Below are positions 43,613-52,666 of a DNA stretch of 64,000 nt, piece after piece. The position numbers and the translations under genes are program-made. How positions within the stretch are numbered: the first letter of the stretch is position 1; every line of letters begins with the position of its first letter. The notes below the pieces were generated by a model. That model worked only from the letters and a program-made list of their open reading frames with translations, was not told the DNA's origin and searched no databases. This DNA comes from Streptomyces sp. NBC_01306. GTDB lineage: Bacteria; Actinomycetota; Actinomycetes; Streptomycetales; Streptomycetaceae. The stretch covers positions 4,140,001-4,204,000 of the forward strand of contig NZ_JAPEPC010000001.1 in the NCBI RefSeq assembly GCF_026340465.1. The letters are read 5' to 3'.

Positions 43613-44044
43613 ATGTCTGTGAACCTCGACGTACGCCGTGTCACCGACCTGTTCCACGTCTACGCGGATGCCCTGGACCGCCGCGACTGGGCCTGGCTGG
43701 ACGATGTCTTCCTGGAGGACGTGCGCGCCGACTACAACGGGACCGAGGTCGTCGCGGGGCGGGCGGCGCTGACCGGGATGATTCGCGGATACCTCGACGG
43801 CTGCGGCCCCACGCAACACCTCATGGGCAACGCGCGCGTCGTGGTGGACGGCGACCGGGCCGAGGCGTCGGTCAAGATGCGGGTCCACCACGTCGGCGCT
43901 GCCGAACGCGCCGAGCTCACCTACGAGTGCTTCGGCTGGTATCACGCCGAACTGATCCGGACGGCGCGCGGCTGGCGGGTCGCCTCCTGGCGCCAGGAAG
44001 TCACACACCAGCTGGGCACGTTCGACGTGTTCGCCCGCGTCTGA
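43613..44044 (+). CDS. SnoaL/NTF2-like protein
   Basis: A 143-residue cone-fold protein (VTDLFHVYADALDRRDWAWLDDVFLEDVRADYNGTEV; GWYHAELIRTARGWRVASWRQEV in outline) of the SnoaL_4 type: polyketide cyclases, dehydratases or ring-hydroxylating accessory proteins. The internal ATG is preferred to the frame's first ATG because GGAAGG precedes it by 8 nt and conserved sequence begins right after. It precedes the SDR gene by 72 bp on the same strand; the two may act on one substrate. Confidence 0.82.
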   Translation: MSVNLDVRRVTDLFHVYADALDRRDWAWLDDVFLEDVRADYNGTEVVAGRAALTGMIRGYLDGCGPTQHLMGNARVVVDGDRAEASVKMRVHHVGAAERAELTYECFGWYHAELIRTARGWRVASWRQEVTHQLGTFDVFARV

Positions 44045-44116
44045 GCCCCGTATCCGCGATGCCGAAACCCCATGAGGCCGAAGCCCCACCAAGCTGAAGC
44101 ATGAACGGAGCGCGAC

Positions 44117-44968
44117 ATGCCCGAAAGCCGTGACAGCCTGCACGACTTCGCCCAGCAGTACGGACCGAGGGCGCTGATCACCGGTGCTTCCGAAGGGACC
44201 GGCGCCGCCTTTGCCCGGCAGATCGCCGCTCAGGGCATCGACCTCGTACTGCTGGCACGCCGTCCCGATCCGCTCCGGACACTGGCGGAGGAGATCGAGT
44301 CGACGTCTGCCGTCCAGGTGCGGACGGTCGCCGCCGATCTCACCTCCCCGACGCTGCTCGATGACATCGCGGATGCCACCGACGGCCTCGACATCGGGCT
44401 GCTGATCCACAACGCGGGCGCATCGGTCGGCAACGGTCTGTTCGCCGGCCGCCCGCCGGGCGACGCGCTGCACCTGCTCGATCTGAACTGCCGGAGTGCG
44501 GTCACGTTGGCTCATCACTACGGCCGCCCGATGATCGACCGGGGCCGTGGCGGGATCGTGCTCATGACGTCGCTGGCCTCGGCGGCCGGGAACGGCTACA
44601 ACGCCGCGTACAGCGCCTCCAAGGCATTCGAGCGGGTGCTCGCGGAGGCCCTGTGGGTGGAGTACGGACAAGCCGGGGTGGACGTACTCGGGGTGGTCGC
44701 CGGTCTCACTGACACCCCGGCTGCCCGGCGGGAGGGACTCGTCCGGCCGGACGGTTCAGGCCTCGGCGGATTCACCCCCATGCACAGCGACGATGTCGTA
44801 CGGGAGGCCCTGGCCGCCCTGGGCAACGGTTCACCGCTGCACACGCCGGGCGAGGCCAACCGGGCCGCCGCGCAGGCGATGTGGCCGGTGCCACGGCGCG
44901 ACCTCGTGATGACGATGACGGACAGCAACGCGGACCTGTACGGATTCGACCGGCTGACCGCGCCGTAG
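44117..44968 (+). CDS. Short-chain dehydrogenase/reductase
   Basis: A 283-residue classical SDR: cofactor loop TGASEGTGAAFA (about 21-32), AADLTSP, HNAGAS, and a full catalytic set, MTSLASAAG and YSASKAF (YxxxK). The central segment NGYNAAYSASKAFERVLAEALWVEYG is typical. Substrate unknown. Located just upstream of the atu-like operon, in which AtuB and AtuG are SDRs in Pseudomonas, so a role in the same pathway is possible but a hairpin separates it from that operon. Confidence 0.88.
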   Translation: MPESRDSLHDFAQQYGPRALITGASEGTGAAFARQIAAQGIDLVLLARRPDPLRTLAEEIESTSAVQVRTVAADLTSPTLLDDIADATDGLDIGLLIHNAGASVGNGLFAGRPPGDALHLLDLNCRSAVTLAHHYGRPMIDRGRGGIVLMTSLASAAGNGYNAAYSASKAFERVLAEALWVEYGQAGVDVLGVVAGLTDTPAARREGLVRPDGSGLGGFTPMHSDDVVREALAALGNGSPLHTPGEANRAAAQAMWPVPRRDLVMTMTDSNADLYGFDRLTAP

Positions 44969-44977
44969 CCCCGATGA

Positions 44978-45000
44978 CGACGCGGCGGTCTGCCGCGTCG
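44978..45000. terminator. Hairpin after the SDR gene
   Basis: CGACGCGGC-GGTCT-GCCGCGTCG, perfect 9-bp arms and a 5-nt loop, 9 nt after the SDR stop codon. Confidence 0.7.
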
Positions 45001-45044
45001 ACTGCCCCTGACACGAGGTGGTCGACCGCCCCTGGCACGAGGTG
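44997..45044 (+). repeat. 24-bp tandem duplication
   Basis: Two adjacent 24-nt units (44997-45020 and 45021-45044) agree at 22 of 24 positions (GTCGACYGCCCCTG core). Confidence 0.8.
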
Positions 45045-45073
45045 GGAACCCGTCCGCACGCCGAAAAAAGAAT

Positions 45074-45087
45074 GCAAGCACGCTTGC
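45074..45087. promoter_or_regulatory. TetR-type operator of the atu-like operon
   Basis: GCAAGC-AC-GCTTGC in an A/T-flanked setting 61 bp before the first gene of the operon. CAAGC...GCTTG palindromes are common targets of TetR regulators of acyl-CoA catabolism in actinobacteria; the TetR gene closing the operon is the candidate binder. Confidence 0.6.
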
Positions 45088-45148
45088 TTGTTTTCTTGGG
45101 CGCTGCCATGCTCCCGGACACGAAGCCGTGCCCCGGAGGGAGCGTTCC

Positions 45149-45973
45149 GTGTCCGATGCGAGTGCCGTGCTGGATGATCTGGTCGGTGAGAGTGCCGAAC
45201 TAGATCTTCTCGTGGCGGAGTTGGGCGGTGAGCGGTGGGCGCTTGCCACCCCCGCTCCCCGGTGGACCGTCGCCCATCAGATCGCCCATCTCGCCTGGAC
45301 CGACCGGGCCGCGCTGCTGGCCGTTACCGCGCCCGACGCCTTCGGGGCGGAGGTCGAGAAGGCGCTCGCCGCGCCGGAGACCTTTGTGGATGACGGGGCG
45401 GAGGAGGGCGCGGGGCTCGATCCGGCCGTGCTGCTCGCCCGTTGGCGTGAGGGCCGTGAAGAGCTTCAGCGGGCGTTGCGCACCGCCCCGCCCGGCGCGC
45501 GCTTCCCCTGGTACGGGCCGCCGATGAGCACCGCCTCCATGGCCACCGGGCGGCTGATGGAGACCTGGGCGCACGGCCAGGACGTGGCGGACGCGCTCGG
45601 GGTGAGGCGTGCACCGACCGCACGGCTGCGGCATGTGGCGCGGATCGGCGTGCGCGCCCGGGACTTCGCCTTCGGGGCGCGGGGGCTGGACGTGCCGGGC
45701 GAGGAGTTCCGGGTCGAACTGACCGCGCCGGACGGGGAGCTCTGGGCGTACGGGCCCGCCGACGCGGTCCAGCGGGTGACCGGGCCCGCGCTCGACTTCT
45801 GCCTGCTGGTCACCCAGCGCGCGCACCGCGACGACCTGGCCCTGCGCGCGGCGGGCGCCGACGCCGACCGGTGGCTCGGGATCGCGCAGGCCTTCGCCGG
45901 GCCGCCAGGCGCCGGACGTACGCCGAAGGGGACACCTCCGGGACCGGGGCGTACGCCGAAGGGCGCCGCGTGA
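45149..45973 (+). CDS. TIGR03084-family (DinB-like) metal-binding protein
   Basis: A 274-residue protein with the DinB/maleylpyruvate-isomerase fold: three candidate metal histidines in TVAHQIAHLAWTD and METWAHGQDVADALG. The function is unknown, though family members habitually open clusters with AtuA-like and carboxylase genes. The GTG start is preceded by GGAGGG. The C-terminus carries a short duplicated GRTPKG motif, added by repeated codons. It overlaps the next gene by GTGA. Confidence 0.86.
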   Translation: MSDASAVLDDLVGESAELDLLVAELGGERWALATPAPRWTVAHQIAHLAWTDRAALLAVTAPDAFGAEVEKALAAPETFVDDGAEEGAGLDPAVLLARWREGREELQRALRTAPPGARFPWYGPPMSTASMATGRLMETWAHGQDVADALGVRRAPTARLRHVARIGVRARDFAFGARGLDVPGEEFRVELTAPDGELWAYGPADAVQRVTGPALDFCLLVTQRAHRDDLALRAAGADADRWLGIAQAFAGPPGAGRTPKGTPPGPGRTPKGAA

Positions 45974-47727
45974 GGCCGCTGCGGGTCGGGAACGCATCCG
46001 GCTTCTACGGCGACCGGTTCGGCGCGATGAAGGAGATGCTCACCGGCGGCAGCCTGGATGTGCTGACCGGGGACTACCTCGCCGAGCTGACCATGCTCAT
46101 CCTCGGCCGCGACCGCCTCAAGGACCCCCGCACCGGCTACGCCAGGACCTTTCTGCGCCAGCTGGAGGAGTGCATCGGTGAGGCCCACGACCGGGGGGTG
46201 CGGATCGTCACCAATGCGGGCGGCCTCAATCCGGCCGGACTCGCCGATGCGGTAAGGGTGTTGAGTGAGCGGGTCGGTGTCCCGGTGCGGGTCGCCCACG
46301 TCGAGGGCGATGCGCTGCCGCTGCCGGACGGCGCGCTGACCGCCAACGCCTATCTGGGCGGCGCCGGAATCACCGCGTGTCTGCGGGGCGGGGCCGATGT
46401 GGTGGTCACCGGCCGGGTGACGGATGCGGCGCTGGTCAGCGGGCCCGCCGCCTGGCACTTCGGCTGGGGTCCCGACGACCTCGACCAGCTGGCGGGCGCG
46501 GTGGCCGCCGGGCATGTGCTGGAGTGCGGGACCCAGGCGACCGGCGGCAACTACTCCTTTTTCACCGCGCACGACATACGGCACCCCGGCTTCCCGGTCG
46601 CGGAGATCGGCGCCGACGGATCGGCCGTGATCACCAAGCACGCCGGTACGGGCGGGGTGGTCGACATCGGGACGGTGACCGCGCAGCTGCTGTACGAGAC
46701 GGGCGGCGCCCGGTACGCCGGTCCCGATGTCACGACCCGGCTCGACACCGTACGGCTGACGCAGGACGGGCCCGACCGGGTACGGATATCCGGCGTACGG
46801 GGCGAGGCACCGCCCCCGACGCTCAAGGCCGGGGTGACCCGTATCGGCGGCTGGCGCAACGAGGTCGTGTTCGTGCTCACCGGCCTCGACATCGAGGCCA
46901 AGGCTGCGCTGGTCCGCGACCAGGTGGAGGACGCCTTCGGGACAGCGGCCGGGGAGCCAGCGGAATTCGGGGCGACCCGCGGGCCGGGCAAGTCCCGCCC
47001 GGCCGACGTCCGGTGGGAGCTGGTGCGCACGGATCGCGCCGACGCCGACAGCGAGGAGTGCGCGAGTGCGCTGCTCCGCCTGGTGGTGCGTGATGCGGAA
47101 CGGGAGGCGGTCGGGCGGGTGGTGAGCGGCGCCGCGATCGAGCTGGCGCTCGGCAGCTACCCCGGGTTCCATGTGACCTCCCCGCCGGGCAAGGGCGCGC
47201 CGTACGGAGTGTTCGACGCGGTGTACGTGGACCGGGACGCGGTGGAGCACGTGGCCGTACTCCCGGACGGGGCACGGATGGTGGTGCCGGATCCGGCCCG
47301 TACGTCGGTGCTCACGGCGGTCGTTGAGCCCGCCCTGCCCGAGCGGCTGCCTGACGCGTTGCCCGGGAACAGTGCCGTACGGCGTATCCCGCTCGGGCGG
47401 GTCGCCGGGGCGCGCAGCGGGGACAAGGGCGGCGACGTGAACGTGGGCGTGTGGGTGCGGACGGACACCGCGTGGCGCTGGCTGGCGCACACGCTCACCG
47501 TCGAGCGCTTCCAGGAGCTGCTGCCCGAGACACGGGACCTGGTGGTCTCGCGCCATGTGCTGCCGAATCTGCGGGCGTTGAACTTCGTGGTGGAGGGCCT
47601 GCTGGGGGAGGGCGTCGCGGCGCAGGAACGGTTCGATCCGCAGGGCAAAGGGGTGGGGGAGTGGCTCCGGAGCCGACTGGTCGACGTGCCGGCGGAGGTC
47701 GAAATGCCGGGATATTCCGCCGATTGA
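45970..47727 (+). CDS. AtuA-like acyclic-terpene-utilisation protein
   Basis: A 585-residue protein of the AtuA (DUF1446) family, recognised by VGNASGFYGDRF at the start, GDYLAELTMLILGRDR, VTNAGGLNPAG, GGAGITACLRGGADVVVTGRVTDAAL and HDIRHPGFPVAEI. A C-terminal extension (about 470-585; GRVAGARSGDKGGDVNVGVW) matches the separate small AtuA-like domain found in the family. AtuA is needed for growth on citronellol/geraniol-type terpenes in Pseudomonas, but its reaction is unknown. It is coupled by GTGA to the gene before. Confidence 0.88.
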   Translation: MRPLRVGNASGFYGDRFGAMKEMLTGGSLDVLTGDYLAELTMLILGRDRLKDPRTGYARTFLRQLEECIGEAHDRGVRIVTNAGGLNPAGLADAVRVLSERVGVPVRVAHVEGDALPLPDGALTANAYLGGAGITACLRGGADVVVTGRVTDAALVSGPAAWHFGWGPDDLDQLAGAVAAGHVLECGTQATGGNYSFFTAHDIRHPGFPVAEIGADGSAVITKHAGTGGVVDIGTVTAQLLYETGGARYAGPDVTTRLDTVRLTQDGPDRVRISGVRGEAPPPTLKAGVTRIGGWRNEVVFVLTGLDIEAKAALVRDQVEDAFGTAAGEPAEFGATRGPGKSRPADVRWELVRTDRADADSEECASALLRLVVRDAEREAVGRVVSGAAIELALGSYPGFHVTSPPGKGAPYGVFDAVYVDRDAVEHVAVLPDGARMVVPDPARTSVLTAVVEPALPERLPDALPGNSAVRRIPLGRVAGARSGDKGGDVNVGVWVRTDTAWRWLAHTLTVERFQELLPETRDLVVSRHVLPNLRALNFVVEGLLGEGVAAQERFDPQGKGVGEWLRSRLVDVPAEVEMPGYSAD

Positions 47728-47803
47728 GGCCACCGAGCCGTCCCGCGCGCTCATCTCCCGTCCCCACCCCAGGAGCACCGGACCTGCACCCCAGGAGCCC
47801 CCG

Positions 47804-49405
47804 ATGACCACCCTCCGTACCGCCATCGACCCCGCGTCCCCCGAATACACCGCCCACCGCGAGTCCATGCTCACCAAGCTCGCCGACCTGGAGGCCGAGC
47901 ACACCAAAGCGCTCGCCGGCGGTGGTGAGAAGTACATCGACCGGCACCGCAAACGCGGCAAGCTCCTCGCCCGCGAGCGCATCGAGCTGCTGCTCGACCC
48001 CGACACGCCCTTCCTCGAACTGTCCCCGCTCGCCGCCTGGGGAACCGACTACCCCCTCGGCGCCTCCATGGTCACCGGCATCGGCACGGTCGAAGGCGTC
48101 GAGTGCCTGATCACCGCCAACGACCCCACGGTGCGTGGCGGCGCCAGCAACCCCTGGACGCTGAAGAAGGCCTTCCGGGCCAACGAGATCGCGTACGCCA
48201 ACCGCCTCCCCTGCATCAGCCTCGTCGAGTCCGGCGGCGCCGACCTCCCCTCCCAGAAGGAGATCTTCATCCCGGGCGGCGCGCTCTTCCGCGACATCAC
48301 CCGGCTCTCCGCCGCCGGGATCCCCACCGTCGCCGTGGTCTTCGGCAACTCGACGGCGGGCGGCGCGTATGTGCCGGGCATGTCCGACCACGTGATCATG
48401 ATCAAGGAGCGGTCGAAGGTCTTCCTCGGCGGGCCGCCGCTGGTCAAGATGGCGACCGGTGAGGAGTCCGACGACGAGTCGCTCGGCGGCGCCGAGATGC
48501 ACGCCCGTACCTCCGGGCTCGCCGACTACCTCGCGCTGGACGAGCCCGACGCGCTGCGCCAGACCCGCCGCGTCATCGCCCGCCTCAACTGGCGCAAGGC
48601 GCAGCCGGATCCGCCGGGCCCCGCCGTGCCGCCCCGGTACGACGAGGACGAACTGCTCGGTATCGTGCCCGGCGATCTGAAGACCCCCTTCGACCCGCTC
48701 GAAGTCATCGCGCGCATCACCGACGGCTCGGACTTCGACGCGTTCAAGCCGCTCTACGGGCCGAGCCTGGTCACCGGCTGGGCCGAACTGCACGGCTACC
48801 CCATCGGCATCCTCGCCAACGCGCAGGGCGTCCTCTTCTCCGAGGAGTCCCAGAAGGCCGCCCAGTTCATCCAGCTGGCCAACCAGCGCGACATCCCGCT
48901 GCTCTTCCTGCACAACACCACCGGCTACATGGTCGGCAAGGAGTACGAACAGGGCGGCATCATCAAACACGGCGCGATGATGATCAACGCCGTCTCGAAC
49001 TCGAAGGTCCCGCACCTCTCCGTCCTGATGGGCGCCTCCTACGGCGCGGGCCACTACGGCATGTGCGGGCGCGCCTACGACCCCCGGTTCCTCTTCGCCT
49101 GGCCCAGCGCCAAGTCCGCCGTCATGGGACCGCAGCAGCTGGCGGGTGTGCTGTCGATCGTCGCCCGCGCCTCCGCGCAGGCCAAGGGGCAGCCGTACGA
49201 CGACGAAGCGGACGCCGCGCTGCGCGCCATGGTCGAGCAGCAGATCGAGTCGGAGTCCCTGCCGATGTTCCTGTCCGGGCGGCTGTACGACGACGGGGTG
49301 ATCGACCCGCGCGACACCAGGACCGTGCTCGGCCTGTGTCTGTCCGCCATCCACAACGCACCGGTCGAGGGCGCCCGTGGCGGCTTCGGCATCTTCCGGA
49401 TGTGA
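47804..49405 (+). CDS. Acyl-CoA carboxylase, carboxyltransferase (beta) subunit
   Basis: A 533-residue carboxyltransferase of the methylcrotonyl-/geranyl-CoA carboxylase type (MccB/AtuC): LDPDTPFLELSPLAAWG, LVESGGADLPSQKEIF, GNSTAGGAYVPGMSD, and the second crotonase-fold half with FLHNTTGYMVGKEYEQGGIIKHGA and GASYGAGHYGMCGRAYDPRF. The ESGGADLP wording and length point to 3-methylcrotonyl/geranyl rather than propionyl-CoA enzymes. CAGGAG precedes the ATG. Next gene begins 8 bp later. Confidence 0.93.
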   Translation: MTTLRTAIDPASPEYTAHRESMLTKLADLEAEHTKALAGGGEKYIDRHRKRGKLLARERIELLLDPDTPFLELSPLAAWGTDYPLGASMVTGIGTVEGVECLITANDPTVRGGASNPWTLKKAFRANEIAYANRLPCISLVESGGADLPSQKEIFIPGGALFRDITRLSAAGIPTVAVVFGNSTAGGAYVPGMSDHVIMIKERSKVFLGGPPLVKMATGEESDDESLGGAEMHARTSGLADYLALDEPDALRQTRRVIARLNWRKAQPDPPGPAVPPRYDEDELLGIVPGDLKTPFDPLEVIARITDGSDFDAFKPLYGPSLVTGWAELHGYPIGILANAQGVLFSEESQKAAQFIQLANQRDIPLLFLHNTTGYMVGKEYEQGGIIKHGAMMINAVSNSKVPHLSVLMGASYGAGHYGMCGRAYDPRFLFAWPSAKSAVMGPQQLAGVLSIVARASAQAKGQPYDDEADAALRAMVEQQIESESLPMFLSGRLYDDGVIDPRDTRTVLGLCLSAIHNAPVEGARGGFGIFRM

Positions 49406-49413
49406 GGACAGAG

Positions 49414-51399
49414 ATGACAACGAAGATGATCACCTCCCTCCTTGTCGCCAACCGCGGCGAGATCGCCTGCCGTGTCTTCCGTACCTGCCGTGCCCTGGGC
49501 ATCGCGACCGTGGCCGTCTTCTCCGACGCGGACGCGGACGCGCTGCACGTACGGGAGGCGGACACCGCCGTACGGCTGCCGGGCACGGCGCCCGCCGACA
49601 CCTATCTCCGCGCCGACCTCGTCGTCGCGGCGGCGCTCGCCGCGGGCGCGGACGCCGTCCACCCGGGCTACGGCTTCCTCTCCGAGAACGCCGGATTCGC
49701 CCGTGCGGTCACCGGGGCCGGGCTCACCTGGGTCGGCCCCTCCGCCGACGCCATCGAGGCGATGGCGTCCAAGACCCGCGCCAAGAAGCTCATGGCCGGG
49801 GCCGGAGTCCCCCTGCTGGCCCCCGTCGACCCGGACAGCGCGACCGCCGCGGATCTGCCGCTGCTGCTCAAGGCGGCGGCGGGCGGCGGCGGGCGCGGGA
49901 TGCGTGTCGTACGCGAACTCGGCGCGCTGGAGGGCGAGATGACGGCCGCTGTCGCCGAGGCGCGGTCGGCCTTCGGGGACGGCGAGGTGTTCGCCGAGCC
50001 GTATGTGGAGCGCGGGCGCCATGTCGAGGTGCAGATCATGGCCGACGCGCACGGCGCGGTCTGGGCGCTGGGCACCCGGGACTGTTCCCTCCAGCGCCGC
50101 CACCAGAAGGTCATCGAGGAGGCCCCGGCCCCCGGCCTCCCCGACACCCTGCGCACCACGCTCCACGAGGCCGCCACCGCCGCCGCCCGAGCGGTGGAGT
50201 ACCAGGGCGCGGGGACCGTGGAGTTCCTGGTCGCGGAGGGCGGCGACCGGGCGTACTTCCTGGAGATGAACACCCGGCTACAGGTCGAACACCCCGTCAC
50301 CGAGGCGGTGTTCGGGCTCGACCTGGTCGCGCTCCAGCTCCGTGTCGCCGAGGGCGAACCGCTCCCGCAGGGCGGCCCCCCGCCGCCGCGCGGCCACGCC
50401 GTGGAGGCCCGCCTCTACGCGGAGGACCCGGCCGCCGGATGGGCCCCGCAGACCGGCACCCTGCACCGGCTCGACGTGCCGGGCACCGGCGCCTTGGAAG
50501 GCAGCACACCCACGGGGACACCCACCGTCCGGCTGGACACCGGCTACACCGGCGGCGACACCATCGGCATCCACTACGACCCGATGCTCGCCAAGGTCAT
50601 CGCCCATGCCTCCACCCGCACCGAGGCGGTGCGCACCCTCGCGTACGCCCTCGAACGCGCCCGTATCCACGGCCCGGTCACCAACCGCGAACTGCTCGTA
50701 CGGTCCCTGCGCCACCCGGACTTCACCGCGGCCCGGCTCGACACCGGCTTCTACGACCGGCACCTCCCCGGACTCACCGCCCCCGCCCCCGATCCGCTCG
50801 CCGCGCTCGCCGCCGCCCTCGCGGACGCGGCGCGGGCCCGGACCGGCGGCTGGCGGAACGTACCGTCCCAGCCGCAGACCAAGACCTACCGCTCCGAACC
50901 GGACGGTGAGGTGTACGAGATCCGCTACCGCCTCACCCGGGACGGTCTGCGCGCCGACGGATTCCCCGGCGTACGGCTGCACGCCGCCACGCCCCGGCGC
51001 GTCTCGCTCGAAGCCGGCGGGGTGCTGCGGCACTTCGACGTCGAGGTGCACGGCGACCGCGCCCACGTCGGCCCGCACACCCTCACCCGGCTGCCCCGCT
51101 TCCCCGACCCGGCCGCCCGCACCGTGCCGGGCTCGCTGCTCGCGCCGATGCCCGGCACGGTCGTCCGGGTCGCCGACGGACTCGCGGCCGGGGACGCCGT
51201 CACCGCCGGGCAGCCGCTGATCTGGCTGGAGGCCATGAAGATGGAGCACCGCATCACCGCCCCGGCATCCGGCACCCTCACCGCACTCCACGCCGCCCCG
51301 GGCCGCCAGGTCGAGGTCGGCGCACTGCTCGCCGTCGTACAGACCGCACAGGACACAGCACGTACACAGCCGGACACACAGGAGGCCCTGGAGTCATGA
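49414..51399 (+). CDS. Acyl-CoA carboxylase, biotin carboxylase/carrier (alpha) subunit
   Basis: A 661-residue alpha subunit: biotin carboxylase domains (VANRGEIACRVFRT; ATP loop AAAGGGGRGMRVV; RDCSLQRRHQKVIEEAPAP; MNTRLQVEHPVTE), a BT-type linker domain (about 470-590) and a C-terminal biotinyl domain with EAMKMEH, Lys609 being the biotinylation site. It pairs with the beta subunit upstream to carboxylate a branched 2-enoyl-CoA. Start ATG chosen with GTGAGGACAGAG ahead; stop overlaps the dehydrogenase start by ATGA. Confidence 0.93.
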   Translation: MTTKMITSLLVANRGEIACRVFRTCRALGIATVAVFSDADADALHVREADTAVRLPGTAPADTYLRADLVVAAALAAGADAVHPGYGFLSENAGFARAVTGAGLTWVGPSADAIEAMASKTRAKKLMAGAGVPLLAPVDPDSATAADLPLLLKAAAGGGGRGMRVVRELGALEGEMTAAVAEARSAFGDGEVFAEPYVERGRHVEVQIMADAHGAVWALGTRDCSLQRRHQKVIEEAPAPGLPDTLRTTLHEAATAAARAVEYQGAGTVEFLVAEGGDRAYFLEMNTRLQVEHPVTEAVFGLDLVALQLRVAEGEPLPQGGPPPPRGHAVEARLYAEDPAAGWAPQTGTLHRLDVPGTGALEGSTPTGTPTVRLDTGYTGGDTIGIHYDPMLAKVIAHASTRTEAVRTLAYALERARIHGPVTNRELLVRSLRHPDFTAARLDTGFYDRHLPGLTAPAPDPLAALAAALADAARARTGGWRNVPSQPQTKTYRSEPDGEVYEIRYRLTRDGLRADGFPGVRLHAATPRRVSLEAGGVLRHFDVEVHGDRAHVGPHTLTRLPRFPDPAARTVPGSLLAPMPGTVVRVADGLAAGDAVTAGQPLIWLEAMKMEHRITAPASGTLTALHAAPGRQVEVGALLAVVQTAQDTARTQPDTQEALES

Positions 51400-52583
51400 G
51401 TACTGGCACTGGCACTGGCACAAGCGTGAGCACCGGGAACACCCCCGTCGAAACCGAGGAGCGCGCGGCCCTGCGCGCCGCCGTGGCCGCCCTCGGCAAG
51501 CGTCACGCCGGCACCAGCCACCGTGACTACGACCGGCAGGCCCTCTGGGCCGCTGCGGCGAAGCTCGGCTACCTCGGTGTCAGCCTCCCCGAGGAGTACG
51601 GCGGCGGGGGCGGCGGCATCGCCGAACTCTCCATAGTGCTGGAGGAGTTGGGTGCCGCAGGCTGCCCGCTCCTGATGATGGTCGTCTCGCCCGCCATCTG
51701 CGGCACGGTCATCGCCCGCTTCGGCACGGACGCGCAGAAACAGCGGTGGCTCCCCGGCCTCGCGGACGGATCACTCACGCTCGCCTTCGGCATCACCGAG
51801 CCGGACGCCGGGTCAAACTCCCACCGCATCACCACCACCGCCCGCCGCGACAGTGGGGGAGACTGGCTGCTCACCGGGCGGAAGGTCTTCATATCCGGCG
51901 TCGACCTGGCCGACGCGACCCTGATCGTCGGCCGCACCGAGGACGCCCGTACCGGACGCCTCAAGCCCTGCCTCTTCCTCGTACCCCGGGACGCACCCGG
52001 CTTCCGGCGCACTCAGATCGACATGGAGATCCAGGCGCCGGAGAAGCAGTTCGAGCTGGTCCTGGACGACGTGCGGCTGCCCGCCGACGCCCTGGTCGGC
52101 AGCGAGGACGCCGGGCTGCTCCAGCTCTTCGCCGGGCTGAACCCCGAGCGGATCATGACCGCCGCCTTCGCGATCGGGATGGGCCGCTACGCCCTGGCGA
52201 AGGCCGTCGACTACGCGAAGACCCGGCAGGTCTGGAAGGAGCCCATCGGCTCCCACCAGGCGATCGCGCACCCGCTCGCCCAGTCCCACATCGAACTCGA
52301 ACTCGCCCGGCTGATGATGCAGAAGGCCGCCGCGCTCTACGACGCGGGCGACGACCTGGGCGCGGGCGAGGCGGCCAACATGGCCAAGTACGCGGCGGGC
52401 GAGGCCTGTGTGAAGGCCGTCGACCAGTCCGTGCACACCCTCGGCGGCAACGGCCTCACCCGCGAGTACGGCCTGGCGGCACTCATCACCGCGTCCCGGG
52501 TGGCCCGGATCGCGCCGGTCAGCCGGGAAATGATCCTCAACTTCGTGTCCCACCAGTCCCTGGGTCTCCCCAAGTCCTACTGA
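51396..52583 (+). CDS. Acyl-CoA dehydrogenase, AtuD/isovaleryl-type
   Basis: A 395-residue acyl-CoA dehydrogenase (FGITEPDAGSNSHRITTTA; GGNGLTREYGLAA). The usual C-terminal catalytic EGT is replaced by APVSREM, but Glu251 in LNPERIMTA falls where isovaleryl-CoA and long-chain enzymes carry their base. That supports a branched-chain substrate, as with citronellyl-CoA dehydrogenase AtuD. The first residues are a Gly-Thr repeat (STGTGTGTS). Coupled to the alpha subunit by ATGA. Confidence 0.9.
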   Translation: MSTGTGTGTSVSTGNTPVETEERAALRAAVAALGKRHAGTSHRDYDRQALWAAAAKLGYLGVSLPEEYGGGGGGIAELSIVLEELGAAGCPLLMMVVSPAICGTVIARFGTDAQKQRWLPGLADGSLTLAFGITEPDAGSNSHRITTTARRDSGGDWLLTGRKVFISGVDLADATLIVGRTEDARTGRLKPCLFLVPRDAPGFRRTQIDMEIQAPEKQFELVLDDVRLPADALVGSEDAGLLQLFAGLNPERIMTAAFAIGMGRYALAKAVDYAKTRQVWKEPIGSHQAIAHPLAQSHIELELARLMMQKAAALYDAGDDLGAGEAANMAKYAAGEACVKAVDQSVHTLGGNGLTREYGLAALITASRVARIAPVSREMILNFVSHQSLGLPKSY

Positions 52584-52666
52584 CAGCAGCGATTCTGGTG
52601 CGATCGCCCAGGCATCGGCCCGCCCGCACCGGGCCACGCACACGTCGCGCGTCGAAGGGGACTGGC

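Noticed and set aside
45466..48006. An 846-codon minus-strand frame opposite the atu-like operon start
   Set aside because: No motif; it lies over the clear TIGR03084, AtuA-like and carboxylase genes.
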